Shown: piece after piece, positions 54,649-63,406 of the stretch
Layout: the number at the start of each line of letters is the position of its first letter
How positions within the stretch are numbered: the stretch's first letter is position 1
Source of the DNA: Pseudomonas marincola
GTDB lineage: Bacteria; Pseudomonadota; Gammaproteobacteria; Pseudomonadales; Pseudomonadaceae
Assembly (NCBI RefSeq): GCF_900116605.1
Contig: NZ_FPBC01000008.1
Location: 1 to 64,000, forward strand
Direction: 5' to 3'
DNA length: 64,000 nucleotides
Notes under the pieces: model-generated
Told to the model about the DNA's origin: nothing
The model's database searches: none
The model's input: only the letters and a program-made list of their open reading frames with translations
Made by a program: the position numbers and the translations under genes

Positions 54649-55179
54649 ATGAAAGATACCTTCTTACGCGTCAACGACGTGATCTACACCAGTTGCATCT
54701 GGGTTGCAGGTCTGTCGGTTGCGACCATGGCCCTGATTATTCCCTGGGGCATTTTTACCCGTTACGCACTCGGCAGCGGCTCCAGCTGGCCCGAGCCCGT
54801 GGCAATTTTGCTGATGGTGCTGTTCACCTTTATCGGTGCTGCCGCCAGCTACCGCGCAGGCGCGCACATGGCCGTGTCGATGGCCACCGATCGCATGCCG
54901 CAACATGTTCAGCGCTATTTAGAAGTGCTGGTGCAACTGCTTATGGCGACCATCTGCCTGTTCATGCTCATTTGGGGCATCAAACTGTGCGCTGCCACCT
55001 GGAATCAGTTCAACCCGTCTCTGCCAAGTTTGCGCGTCGGCCTGTGCTATTCGCCGATCCCGCTGGGCGGTGCGCTGACTCTGATTTTCATTGTCGAGCG
55101 CATGGTGTTTGGCGACCAGAGCCACCGCAAAGCGGTCAATTACGAACAACACGAAGAAAGCAGTGAGGCCCTGTCGTAA
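54649..55179 (+). CDS. TRAP transporter small permease (DctQ type)
   Basis: This is a 176-residue inner-membrane protein with four transmembrane helices. The TM2 region GSGSSWPEPVAILLMVLFTFIGAA is typical of DctQ. It joins DctM to form the membrane part of the sodium-driven TRAP carrier. Its stop codon overlaps the DctM start by one base, which indicates translational coupling. Confidence 0.9.
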   Translation: MKDTFLRVNDVIYTSCIWVAGLSVATMALIIPWGIFTRYALGSGSSWPEPVAILLMVLFTFIGAAASYRAGAHMAVSMATDRMPQHVQRYLEVLVQLLMATICLFMLIWGIKLCAATWNQFNPSLPSLRVGLCYSPIPLGGALTLIFIVERMVFGDQSHRKAVNYEQHEESSEALS

Positions 55180-56459
55180 TGGACGCTTTTATACTTCTTG
55201 GCACCTTTATTCTGCTCATCGTGCTGCGCATGCCCGTGGCGTACGCCCTCGGTTTGTCGGCATTGGCAGGCGCTTTCTGGATCAATATCCCGTTTCACGC
55301 GGTGATGATTCAGGTCGCGGGCGGGGTTAATAAATTCTCCCTGCTGGCCATTCCATTTTTCGTTCTCGCCGGCGCGATCATGGCCGAGGGCGGCATGTCC
55401 CGGCGTTTGGTCGCATTTGCCAGCGTGCTGGTCGGATTCGTCCGTGGCGGCCTGTCTCTCGTGAATATCATGGCTTCGGCGTTCTTCGGCGCGATCTCCG
55501 GCTCGTCGGTTGCCGACACCGCCTCGGTGGGCTCGGTGCTGATTCCGGAAATGGCCCGCAAGGGTTATCCGCGTGAATTCTCGACAGCCGTAACCGTAAG
55601 CGGTTCGGTGCAGGCACTGCTGACGCCGCCCAGCCACAACTCGGTGCTGTACTCGCTGGCAGCAGGCGGCACGGTGTCGATCTCAGCCTTGTTCATTGCC
55701 GGTATCGGGCCGGGGATTTTGCTCACCTGCGTGATGATGGGCATGTGCCTGGTCTTCGCCAAACGCCGCAGCTACCCGAAAGGCGAAGTGATCCCGCTCA
55801 AGCAGGCGCTGAAGATTTGCGTCGATGCGCTCTGGGGTTTGATGACCATGTTCATCATTCTCGGCGGCATTCTCAGCGGCGTGTTCACCGCGACAGAATC
55901 TGCAGCCATTGCCGTGGTCTGGGCGTTCTTCGTCACCATGTTCATTTATCGCGACTATAAATGGCGTGACCTGCCCAAGCTGATGCACCGCACCGTGCGC
56001 ACGCTGTCGATCGTGATGGTATTGATCGCCTTCGCCGCCAGCTTCGGCTACATCATGACCCTGATGCAGATACCCGCGAAAATCACCACCGCGTTCCTGA
56101 CCTTGTCAGATAACCGCTATGTGATCCTGATGTGCATCAACGCCATGCTGCTGGTACTTGGCACCTTGATGGACATGGCGCCGCTGATCCTCATTCTCAC
56201 GCCGATTCTGATGCCAGTGATTACCGGTCTGGGCATCGACCCGGTGCACTTCGGCATGATCATGCTGGTGAACCTGGGCATTGGCCTGATTACCCCGCCC
56301 GTTGGCGCCGTGCTATTCGTCGGCGCAGCCGTGGGCAAAGTGACCATCGAAAACACCGTCAAAGCACTGCTGCCGTTCTACGCCGCGCTGCTGATGGTGC
56401 TGATGGCCGTGACCTACATTCCGGCTATTTCGTTGTGGTTACCGCACGCGCTGTTGTAA
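55179..56459 (+). CDS. TRAP transporter large permease (DctM type)
   Basis: This is a 426-residue polytopic inner-membrane protein. ILLIVLRMPVAYALG near the N-terminus, SAFFGAISGSSVADTASVGSVLIPEM and NLGIGLITPPVGAVLFVGAAVG are classic DctM phrases. It forms the ion-coupled translocation unit with DctQ and receives substrate from the DctP protein. A hairpin follows 20 bp after its stop. Confidence 0.93.
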   Translation: MDAFILLGTFILLIVLRMPVAYALGLSALAGAFWINIPFHAVMIQVAGGVNKFSLLAIPFFVLAGAIMAEGGMSRRLVAFASVLVGFVRGGLSLVNIMASAFFGAISGSSVADTASVGSVLIPEMARKGYPREFSTAVTVSGSVQALLTPPSHNSVLYSLAAGGTVSISALFIAGIGPGILLTCVMMGMCLVFAKRRSYPKGEVIPLKQALKICVDALWGLMTMFIILGGILSGVFTATESAAIAVVWAFFVTMFIYRDYKWRDLPKLMHRTVRTLSIVMVLIAFAASFGYIMTLMQIPAKITTAFLTLSDNRYVILMCINAMLLVLGTLMDMAPLILILTPILMPVITGLGIDPVHFGMIMLVNLGIGLITPPVGAVLFVGAAVGKVTIENTVKALLPFYAALLMVLMAVTYIPAISLWLPHALL

Positions 56460-56478
56460 GCGCTGCATGACTCAGGGA

Positions 56479-56498
56479 GCGCCGCCTACGGGCGGCGC
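56479..56498 (+). terminator. Hairpin after dctM
   Basis: GCGCCGCC-TACG-GGCGGCGC is a perfect 8-bp stem with a 4-nt loop. It directly abuts an ATG at 56499, which makes that ATG a poor start for the next gene. No U-tract follows, so partial read-through into the last two genes is plausible. Confidence 0.6.
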
Positions 56499-56531
56499 AT
56501 GCTTGAATTGGCCAAGGATGCAAACCCCGCA

Positions 56532-57443
56532 ATGTCTATTTCAACCCCGCTGCCACGGCACATTGCCGTGCTGCTACTGGCCTCACTAGCCTGCTCGTTC
56601 GCGGGCAATCACATTGCTGCGCGCATCGCCTTCGATCACGACACCGGCCTGTTACTGGCCATGCTCTGCCGCGCCGGCGTGACAATGCTGGCGCTCGCGG
56701 CACTGATTGCCTATCGCCGCGAGTGGGTTTCCCTGAGCCGCACGACATGGGGTTGGCAACTGCTACTCGGCTTACTCATTGCTATCCAGAGTTTCTGTAT
56801 TTATTCCGCCGTGATGCGTATTCCGGTGGCGCTCGCCTTGTTGCTGGTCAACATGGCGCCGATTTTTCTCGCCCTGCTCAACTGGGCATTGGGCGGGCCC
56901 AGACCCACCCGCCGCGCGGCCATATTAATGGGCCTGATTTTATTCGGCCTGGTCCTGGCACTGAATGTTGCGGAGCAGCTTTCGAGCCAAACCGAAATCG
57001 ATGCACGCTGGATCGAAGGCGTGATGTTCAGCGTCACAGGCGCTGTGGTGTTTGCTTTTGCCCTGTGGATTACCGAACACAAATTACACGCTGTGCCCGG
57101 CATGGTGCGCAGCGTGCTGACGCTGCTTGTGGTGTTTGTCGCTGCAGCTCTGGTCGGCAGCAGTGGCGTGGTCGCAAACGGCATGCACTTGCCAAGCGCT
57201 GCCACCGGATGGATCGCCCTCGCCTGCCTGGTTCTACTTTACGGGGCAGCCTTCTCCACCCTGTTTATATTCGTCTCGCGCCTCGACATCACCCGCAATG
57301 CCCCGGTGATGAACATGGAGCCGGTGGCGGGCCTGGTGTTTGGCTGGCTGATTCTCGATCAGCACCTTAACGGCATACAGATTATCGGCGGCCTTATCGT
57401 GGTCTGCGCTGTAGTGCTGCTGGCCTACAGCAAACAAAAGTAA
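56532..57443 (+). CDS. EamA-family (DMT) transporter
   Basis: This is a 303-residue drug/metabolite-type membrane protein with about ten helices and two EamA repeats (SFAGNHIAARIAFDHD and the second-half PVMNMEPVAGLVFGWLILDQ). The ATG at 56532 is preferred; the earlier ATG at 56499 abuts a hairpin. It may export an intermediate, such as a lactone or keto acid, or be unrelated to uronate use. The location inside a uronate operon is unusual. Confidence 0.85.
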   Translation: MSISTPLPRHIAVLLLASLACSFAGNHIAARIAFDHDTGLLLAMLCRAGVTMLALAALIAYRREWVSLSRTTWGWQLLLGLLIAIQSFCIYSAVMRIPVALALLLVNMAPIFLALLNWALGGPRPTRRAAILMGLILFGLVLALNVAEQLSSQTEIDARWIEGVMFSVTGAVVFAFALWITEHKLHAVPGMVRSVLTLLVVFVAAALVGSSGVVANGMHLPSAATGWIALACLVLLYGAAFSTLFIFVSRLDITRNAPVMNMEPVAGLVFGWLILDQHLNGIQIIGGLIVVCAVVLLAYSKQK

Positions 57444-57500
57444 TCAGCCGCGCTGAATAGCGCGCCGCCGAAACAGGCAGCGTTCAACTGGGGATCAAGC

Positions 57501-58391
57501 ATGCAACCCGCATTACTGTATCTCGAAGATTCGCTGACCCGCCTGAGCCTGCTCCCGGAGCGAGGCGCCAGCCTGGTCAACTGGACAATCAAGGCCACAG
57601 GCCAGCCGCTGCTGCGCCCCAGCGATGACGCCGCGCTTGCAGCCGGCACACCGAGACGACTGGCCTGCTACCCACTGGCGCCGTGGTCGAACCGGATTGC
57701 CAACGGCGGATTCGACTGCCCCGACGGCTGGCTGGCACTTTCGGCCAATACTGATCACGATCCTTACCCGATTCATGGCAGTGCCTGGCAACAGGCGTGG
57801 CACGTTGAACAACACAGCGCCGGTCATGCACGCCTGAGCCTCGATAGCCGCGAACCCTTTGCGTACCGCGCCGAGCTGGATATTTCGCTGAATGAAGGCT
57901 GTTTGCATCTGCGCTTACAGGTCACTCATCTGGCCGATGAACCCGCGTGGCATGGTCTGGGCTTGCACCCTTATTTACCCCGCACCGCCGCCACCCGCTT
58001 ACAGGCAGCGGCCAGCGAGGTGTGGCTTGGCGCACCCGGCGAGCTGCCCAGTCAGCCGGGCGCGATACCCGCGCAATGGGACTTCGGGCAACGCAACTGC
58101 CTGCCAGACACGCTGATTGATCATGCCTTCAGCGGCTGGGATGGCCGCTGCGTGATAAGCCAGGAAGACGCCGGCTACCAACTGAACTGTAGGGCCAGCG
58201 GCGCGGATTACTTTTTGCTGTTCTGCCCTCCAGGCGGCGAGTTCTTCTGCTTTGAACCTGTGAGCCACCCGATCAACGCGCATCACTTGCCAGGCCGACC
58301 CGGCTTGCGCTTGCTGCGCAAGAACGAGGCAGCCGAAGTGGATTTCAGCCTGCACTACCAGCCGTTCAACGCGCCGCGCGAAACAGGCTGA
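57501..58391 (+). CDS. Aldose 1-epimerase family protein
   Basis: This is a 296-residue GalM-fold mutarotase. Catalytic candidates are the histidines in PIHGSAW and GLHPYLPR and the glutamate in CFEPVSHP. Conserved WSNRIANG is the substrate loop. In this operon it likely interconverts uronate anomers so that Udh receives the beta form; that role is inference. It is the last gene of the plus-strand operon, and no strong terminator follows. Confidence 0.87.
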   Translation: MQPALLYLEDSLTRLSLLPERGASLVNWTIKATGQPLLRPSDDAALAAGTPRRLACYPLAPWSNRIANGGFDCPDGWLALSANTDHDPYPIHGSAWQQAWHVEQHSAGHARLSLDSREPFAYRAELDISLNEGCLHLRLQVTHLADEPAWHGLGLHPYLPRTAATRLQAAASEVWLGAPGELPSQPGAIPAQWDFGQRNCLPDTLIDHAFSGWDGRCVISQEDAGYQLNCRASGADYFLLFCPPGGEFFCFEPVSHPINAHHLPGRPGLRLLRKNEAAEVDFSLHYQPFNAPRETG

Positions 58392-58629
58392 CCGGGTGAG
58401 ATTCAGGGCCAACGCTGGCGCGTTAGCACAATGCTTACCGATGCTTCACGCGAGGGAAGAAAACACGATGTCATCCTACAACTAAAGTTTTTTAGCATTA
58501 CCAACCCCTAACCCAGTGGCTGATCTTAAAAATCAGGCATCAGGCTAAGTTCGGCCTAAATAAAGCCGAAAATCAGCAAAAACAGGGTTAAAAGACAAAA
58601 AAATATCTCGAGTTAGCCAAAAGTAGACA

Positions 58630-58659
58630 TTGACAATAACAAACCCAGCTATGAATAAT
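58630..58659 (+). promoter_or_regulatory. Promoter of the porin gene
   Basis: A perfect TTGACA (58630-58635), 18-bp spacer and AATAAT (58654-58659) lie 7 bp upstream of operator C. This is the same layout as at the udh and gudD2 promoters. Confidence 0.55.
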
Positions 58660-58666
58660 CAGGCAA

Positions 58667-58686
58667 GTTGTATGACGACGTATAAC
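58667..58686. promoter_or_regulatory. Aldarate-regulon operator C (porin)
   Basis: GTTGTATG-ACGA-CGTATAAC matches the consensus in the right half and deviates at two positions in the left half. It lies about 257 bp before the porin start codon. Confidence 0.65.
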
Positions 58687-58716
58687 ACCAATAATAATCA
58701 CAAAAACAGGTCCAGC

Positions 58717-58818
58717 ATGAAGCTATCAATCCGCACTCCCCATCTGTCGCTTGTTCGCATCACGCAATTGCACCGCCCGATATTGGCGAATTTCAGCCTG
58801 GCGAATTGCGCCCAGTAG
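58717..58818 (+). CDS. Possible leader peptide in the porin transcript (33 aa)
   Basis: The ATG lies 30 bp after operator C and is preceded by ACAGGTCCAGC. The udh ATG after operator B and a short frame after operator E sit at similar distances with related preceding sequence. The peptide MKLSIRTPHLSL... resembles nothing I recognise. It may be a regulatory leader, a decayed gene start, or chance. Confidence 0.3.
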   Translation: MKLSIRTPHLSLVRITQLHRPILANFSLANCAQ

Positions 58819-58943
58819 CTGTCGCTCAACCCAAAAGAATCTATCCGCACCCCGAACCGGCTCGCACTTCTTGCCTGTAGAACAGACCTGCGCGCGGTTT
58901 CGATGACGGATGCAACTCGGTCACACACTGGAGCAAAATAATA

Positions 58944-60182
58944 ATGACTGCACGCAACGCCCTCTCTCTTGCTGTACTCAGCGCCATCGGCGCAGCTGCC
59001 CTGCCACTGAGCAGCCAGGCTGCTGGTTTTGCAGATGATGCCAAGGTCAACTTTGGCCTGCGCAACTTCTATATCAACCGTAATTTCACCAACCCGGCTT
59101 ACCCGCAGGGCAAGGCTGAAGAATGGACCCAGAGTTTCATTCTGGATGCGCGCTCGGGCTTCACCGAGGGCACGGTCGGTTTCGGCGTCGACGTACTTGG
59201 CCTGACCGCGATCAAGCTCGATGGCGGCCGCGGCACAACCAGAACCGGCCTGCTGCCGGTGCATGATGACGGTCGCCCGGCGGATGATTACGGCCGCCTT
59301 GGCATTGCCGGCAAGGCGCGTATCTCGAAGACCGAATTGAAGATTGGTGAGTGGATGCCGGTGCTGCCGATTCTGCGATCCGACGATGGTCGTTCGTTGC
59401 CACAAACCTTTCAGGGCGGTCAACTGACCTCCAGCGAAATTGCTGGCCTGACCCTTTACGGCGGCCAGTTCCGTGGCAACAGCCCACGCGATGACGCCAG
59501 CATGGACGACATGACCTTTGGCAAAGGCGTTTCGGACCGCTTCAATTTCGGCGGTGGTGAATTCCGCTTCAACGAAGACCGCACAATGATTGGCGTCTGG
59601 GGCGCGGAACTGAAAGATGTGTACAACCAGCAGTTCTTCAATCTGGTGCACACCCAACCGGTGGGCGACTGGACGCTGGGCGCCAACCTCGGCTACTTCA
59701 TCGGCGGCGAAGACGGCAGCGAACTGGCCGGCAAGATGGACAACAAAACCAGCTCCGGCCTGTTCTCGGCCAAGAGCGGTTCGCACACCTTCTACCTCGG
59801 CCTGCAGCGAGTCAGCGGTGACAAGTGGATGCGCGTGAACGGCACCAGCGGCGGCACCCTGGCGAACGATAGCTACAACTCAAGCTACGACAACGCCGAG
59901 GAACGCTCCTGGCAGGTTCGTTATGACTTCAACTTCGCAGGCCTCGGCATTCCCGGCATGACCTTGATGAACCGCTACATCAGCGGCGACAACATCAAAA
60001 GCGGCGCAGTTGATGACGGCAAAGAGTGGGGCCGCGAAACCGAGCTGGCCTACGTCGTCCAAAGCGGCGCATTCAAGAACCTGTCGATGAAATGGCGCAA
60101 CAGCACGATTCGTCGTGACTTCAGCACCAGCGAGTTCGATGAAAACCGCCTGATCTTCAACTACCCGCTACCGATTCTGTAA
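58944..60182 (+). CDS. OprD-family outer-membrane porin
   Basis: This is a 412-residue outer-membrane channel of the OprD/Occ family. Residues 1-26 form a signal peptide ending SSQAAG. The body has alternating beta-strand pattern and the family phrases FADDAKVNFGLRNFYINRNF and EWTQSFILDARSGFTEGTVGFG, and the C-terminus ends in hydrophobic strand residues. GGAG lies upstream of the ATG. Occ porins import small carboxylates and some take glucuronate, so uronate or aldarate entry fits the operator C control. A strong terminator follows. Confidence 0.9.
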   Translation: MTARNALSLAVLSAIGAAALPLSSQAAGFADDAKVNFGLRNFYINRNFTNPAYPQGKAEEWTQSFILDARSGFTEGTVGFGVDVLGLTAIKLDGGRGTTRTGLLPVHDDGRPADDYGRLGIAGKARISKTELKIGEWMPVLPILRSDDGRSLPQTFQGGQLTSSEIAGLTLYGGQFRGNSPRDDASMDDMTFGKGVSDRFNFGGGEFRFNEDRTMIGVWGAELKDVYNQQFFNLVHTQPVGDWTLGANLGYFIGGEDGSELAGKMDNKTSSGLFSAKSGSHTFYLGLQRVSGDKWMRVNGTSGGTLANDSYNSSYDNAEERSWQVRYDFNFAGLGIPGMTLMNRYISGDNIKSGAVDDGKEWGRETELAYVVQSGAFKNLSMKWRNSTIRRDFSTSEFDENRLIFNYPLPIL

Positions 60183-60216
60183 CACCTCACGCGACCTCCT
60201 CCACGTAGCACTTTAC

Positions 60217-60241
60217 CCGCCCTTGAGGCGGTTTTTTTTTT
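60217..60241 (+). terminator. Rho-independent terminator of the porin gene
   Basis: CCGCC-CTTGA-GGCGG is followed by ten T residues, 35 bp after the porin stop. This is the clearest intrinsic terminator in the window. The following 220 bp to the end of kdgD copy 2 hold no other feature I can see. Confidence 0.93.
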
Positions 60242-60461
60242 GCCCGCTATTCACTAAGCGATACCCAAGCGAATCGCTCAGGTATTCGCCGCAAATACAC
60301 GCGTAGTAGTGCAAACCATCCGCAACCAACAGCGGATAGCTCTAACCCGTCAAAACCCTGGATGAGATAAACAGCGCGTCGCACCAGCAAGACAGACCTA
60401 GGCGGCCTTGAAGACGCTGGGCCAGAACAGCCCAGCGGTATTACAAGCAACTCAACGGGTG

Positions 60462-61373
60462 TTACTGAGCGCCTTGGGCATCGATCAGAGCAGCCAGCTG
60501 CTCGTATTCCTCAGGCAGCAGATCCGTCAGCGGGGCGCGAACCGGACCAGCATCAAAGCCTGCGATTTTGGCGCCGGCCTTAACGATGCTCACGGCATAG
60601 CCTGCACGGCGGTTACGGATATCCAGATACGGCAGGAAGAAGTCATCAATGATCTTGCCAACGGTGGCGTGATCTTCACGGGCGATTGCGTGATAGAAAT
60701 CCATCGCGGTTTTCGGGATGAAGTTGAACACCGCAGACGAATATACCGGTACGCCCAGTGCCTTGTAGGCAGCGGCATAGACTTCGGCAGTCGGCAGACC
60801 GCCCAGATAGCTGAAACGATCACCGAGGCGGCGACGGATCGACACCATCAACTCGATATCACCCAGGCCATCCTTGTAGCCGATCAGGTTCGGGCAACGC
60901 TCAGCCAACTGCTCCAGCAGCGGCGCAGTCAGGCGGCAAACGTTGCGGTTGTAAACCACCACGCCGATTTTCACTGACTTACACACCGCTTCAACGTGAG
61001 CGGCAACGCCTTCCTGACTGGCTTCGGTCAGGTAATGCGGCAGCAGCAGCAAACCTTTGGCACCCAGACGCTCGGCTTCCTGGGCGTACTGAATCGCCAG
61101 ACGAGTCGGGCCGCCGACACCGGCCAGGATCGGCACACCGCCGTCGCAGGTATCAACAGCTGTTTTGATAACAGCGGAATATTCATCGGGGGCCAACGAG
61201 AAAAACTCGCCGGTGCCGCCTGCAGCAAACAATGCAGACGCGCCGTATGGCGACAGCCACTCAAGACGACGCGCATAAGTGTCAGCACGGAAATTGCCGG
61301 CAGCGTCAAAGTCGGTCACAGGGAAAGACAGCAGACCGGAAGAGAGGATGGACTTCAGTTCTTGTGGATTCAT
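60462..61373 (-). CDS. kdgD: 5-dehydro-4-deoxyglucarate dehydratase, copy 2
   Basis: This 303-residue enzyme is identical to copy 1 except Q228H, D233E, S271A and K298D. The catalytic K167, Y141 and GGTGE are intact, so it should be active. The two genes differ at about 40 of 912 bases by eye, mostly silent, and more densely toward the 3' end. The shared sequence extends about 18 bp upstream of the ATG and stops near the stop codon. It stands alone on the minus strand under its own operator (D), divergent from gudD2. Confidence 0.94.
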   Translation of the reverse strand: MNPQELKSILSSGLLSFPVTDFDAAGNFRADTYARRLEWLSPYGASALFAAGGTGEFFSLAPDEYSAVIKTAVDTCDGGVPILAGVGGPTRLAIQYAQEAERLGAKGLLLLPHYLTEASQEGVAAHVEAVCKSVKIGVVVYNRNVCRLTAPLLEQLAERCPNLIGYKDGLGDIELMVSIRRRLGDRFSYLGGLPTAEVYAAAYKALGVPVYSSAVFNFIPKTAMDFYHAIAREDHATVGKIIDDFFLPYLDIRNRRAGYAVSIVKAGAKIAGFDAGPVRAPLTDLLPEEYEQLAALIDAQGAQ

Positions 61374-61428
61374 TATTCGAACACCCTGAAAAGCGAGTTG
61401 TGATGGGAGTAGTTCAGCTCATGCTGTA

Positions 61429-61448
61429 GTCATACGTTATCGTACAAC
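61429..61448. promoter_or_regulatory. Aldarate-regulon operator D (kdgD copy 2)
   Basis: GTCATACG-TTAT-CGTACAAC on the plus strand reads GTTGTACG-ATAA-CGTATGAC on the minus strand, in full agreement with the consensus. It lies 55 bp upstream of the kdgD2 start, almost the same distance as operator A from kdgD1. Confidence 0.75.
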
Positions 61449-61656
61449 TATAAATAAAACCATACCTGTCGTCTTGTAAATTGATAGGTAGCCGGCAACG
61501 TGCATAGCTACAGCACACGAACGTCTGCGAAATATTGCTTAAAAAGCATGAAATAGACGGCCTTAAGCCACTTAACCTCAGCCAAACACACAACCACAGC
61601 AATCCTCTCTTTACGCTGCAGGCGATGAAATACCTGTTTGCGATGACATCGTATCG

Positions 61657-61686
61657 TTGACAAGCGGGTTTCGAGATGTTGATAAT
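61657..61686 (+). promoter_or_regulatory. Promoter of gudD copy 2
   Basis: A perfect TTGACA (61657-61662), 18-bp spacer and GATAAT (61681-61686) lie 8 bp upstream of operator E. A repressor there would cover the start site. The stretch 61449-61656 between the two divergent units shows nothing else I can name. Confidence 0.65.
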
Positions 61687-61694
61687 CGAGCCAA

Positions 61695-61714
61695 GTCATA
61701 CGACAACGTATAAC
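61695..61714. promoter_or_regulatory. Aldarate-regulon operator E (gudD copy 2)
   Basis: GTCATACG-ACAA-CGTATAAC differs from operator B at a single base. It is followed by an AACAATC stretch and ACAGGCCCTGCTATG, which resembles the sequence after operators B and C. Confidence 0.78.
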
Positions 61715-61747
61715 ACTAAAAACAACAATCGAATTACAGGCCCTGCT

Positions 61748-61918
61748 ATGCCATTTTCATCACAGGCCCATCCGCACCTCTGCATCCGGTGCGGCGTAAA
61801 GTTGACCCGCACCAGCCTCTCAGCTGATGCCACTGCCCCATTTGCTACAGCCAATCAACTGCCACAGATTGGCAACCGCGCTCTCCCTTTCCATGCGGGG
61901 AGTGGCAGCCATGCGTGA
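61748..61918 (+). CDS. Possible upstream open frame overlapping gudD2 start (56 aa)
   Basis: The ATG lies 33 bp after operator E. The frame encodes a 56-residue peptide with two close cysteines (HLCIRCG) and ends 8 bp inside gudD2, so its translation could couple to gudD2. I recognise no family. It may be a leader peptide, a decayed gene start, or chance. Confidence 0.3.
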   Translation: MPFSSQAHPHLCIRCGVKLTRTSLSADATAPFATANQLPQIGNRALPFHAGSGSHA

Positions 61919-63308
61919 TTGCAAAAGCCCTATCGTCAGAACCATGCAAGTGATCCCCGTAGCGGGACACGACAGCATGCTGCTCAATCTCTGCGGCGCC
62001 CATGCCCCTTATTTCACCCGTAATCTGGTACTGCTGACCGACAACGACGGGCGTACCGGCATCGGTGAAGTGCCTGGCGGTGAGGGCATTCGTCAGGCAC
62101 TGGAGCGCTGCCGCTCGCTGGTTATTGGCCAGCCGGTGGCACGCTACAACTTCATTCTCAACAGCCTGCGCCGCAGTATTGCCGGACGCGACGGCAGCGG
62201 CCCGCAGACCACTCAGCATCAGGTAACGTCTGAGTCCGAAGCCGCTGTGCTCAAGCAGCCGCACGAAATCAATCTGCGCCTCGACAACGTCATCACAGCA
62301 GTAGAAGCCGCCCTGCTCGACCTGCTCGGTCAGCACCTTGGTGTGCCGGTAGCCGAATTGCTCGGCAGCGGTCAGCAGCGTGATTCGGTGCCGATGCTGG
62401 CCTATCTGTTTTACATCGGTGATCGCAACCGCACCGACTTGCCTTATCTGAGCGGCGATGACAGCCAGCACAGCTGGTATCACCTGCGTCATCAGGAAGC
62501 TCTGACACCGCAGGCAATTGCCGATCTGGCCAGCGCCGCACACGCACGCTATGGCTTTAAAGACTTCAAGCTCAAAGGCGGCGTGATGCGCGGCGCGCAA
62601 GAGATGCAAGCTGTAGCGGCAATCAAGGCGCGCTTCCCTGACTCACGCGTAACACTCGACCCGAACGGCGCCTGGTCATTGGCTGAGGCGATAGAGGTTT
62701 GTCAGGGCCAGAACCATATTCTGGCGTATGCCGAAGACCCATGCGGGCCTGAAAATGGCTTTTCCGGCCGCGAGATCATGGCCGAGTTCAAGCGTGCCAC
62801 CGGCATCCCGACGGCAACCAACATGGTCGCCACAGACTGGCGCCAGATGGGCCACTCGCTGCGCCTCGAGGCGGTCGACATTCCACTGGCAGATCCGCAC
62901 TTCTGGACCCTGCAAGGCTCGGTTCGTCTCGCGCAGATGTGCGAAGAATTCGGCCTGACCTGGGGCTCGCATTCGAACAATCACTTCGATGTATCACTGG
63001 CCATGTTCACCCACGCCGCTGCCGCAGCACCTGGCCGTATCAGCGCAATCGACACCCACTGGATATGGCAGGAAGGCCAGGAACGCCTGACGCGTGAGCC
63101 GCTGCAGATTGTCGACGGCGAAGTGCGTGTTCCGCAGAAACCCGGTCTCGGTATCGAGCCCGACATCGACCGGATCATGCAGGCGCACGAGCTGTATCAG
63201 CAAGTCGCCAGCGGCGCCCGCGATGACGCCATGGCCATGCGCTATCTGGTGCCTGGCTGGCAGTACGACCCGAAAAAACCGAGCCTGGGCCGCGAGCCAG
63301 CCCTGTGA
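61911..63308 (+). CDS. gudD: Glucarate dehydratase, copy 2
   Basis: This 465-residue enolase-superfamily enzyme keeps every active-site residue of GudD: K220 and K222, D250, E275, N304 and H354 (SHSNNH). It carries an insertion of roughly two dozen residues around 97-120 ([16 protein letters not shown]...) that copy 1 lacks. Overall it is clearly more diverged from copy 1 than the two KdgD proteins are from each other. The ATG at 61911 has GGGGAG 8 bp upstream; earlier in-frame ATGs at 61827 and 61893 are weaker. A TctC-type gene follows. A different aldarate isomer as preferred substrate is possible. Confidence 0.92.
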   Translation: MRDCKSPIVRTMQVIPVAGHDSMLLNLCGAHAPYFTRNLVLLTDNDGRTGIGEVPGGEGIRQALERCRSLVIGQPVARYNFILNSLRRSIAGRDGSGPQTTQHQVTSESEAAVLKQPHEINLRLDNVITAVEAALLDLLGQHLGVPVAELLGSGQQRDSVPMLAYLFYIGDRNRTDLPYLSGDDSQHSWYHLRHQEALTPQAIADLASAAHARYGFKDFKLKGGVMRGAQEMQAVAAIKARFPDSRVTLDPNGAWSLAEAIEVCQGQNHILAYAEDPCGPENGFSGREIMAEFKRATGIPTATNMVATDWRQMGHSLRLEAVDIPLADPHFWTLQGSVRLAQMCEEFGLTWGSHSNNHFDVSLAMFTHAAAAAPGRISAIDTHWIWQEGQERLTREPLQIVDGEVRVPQKPGLGIEPDIDRIMQAHELYQQVASGARDDAMAMRYLVPGWQYDPKKPSLGREPAL

Positions 63309-63406
63309 ATCAGGCTCACGCAACACTGCTCCACGGTGACATTTAGCACGAGCAAGAAAACACCTAATAAACACAAAAAACCAAGCTGTAGTTCTGGAGA
63401 ATGACA

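Larger units (their letters stand above)
58392..58943 (+). promoter_or_regulatory. Intergenic region and long leader of the porin gene
   Basis: The 552-bp gap holds a promoter (58630-58659), operator C (58667-58686) and about 250 nt of transcribed leader with a short open frame at 58717. The first 240 bp are AT-rich and show nothing I can name. Confidence 0.6.
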
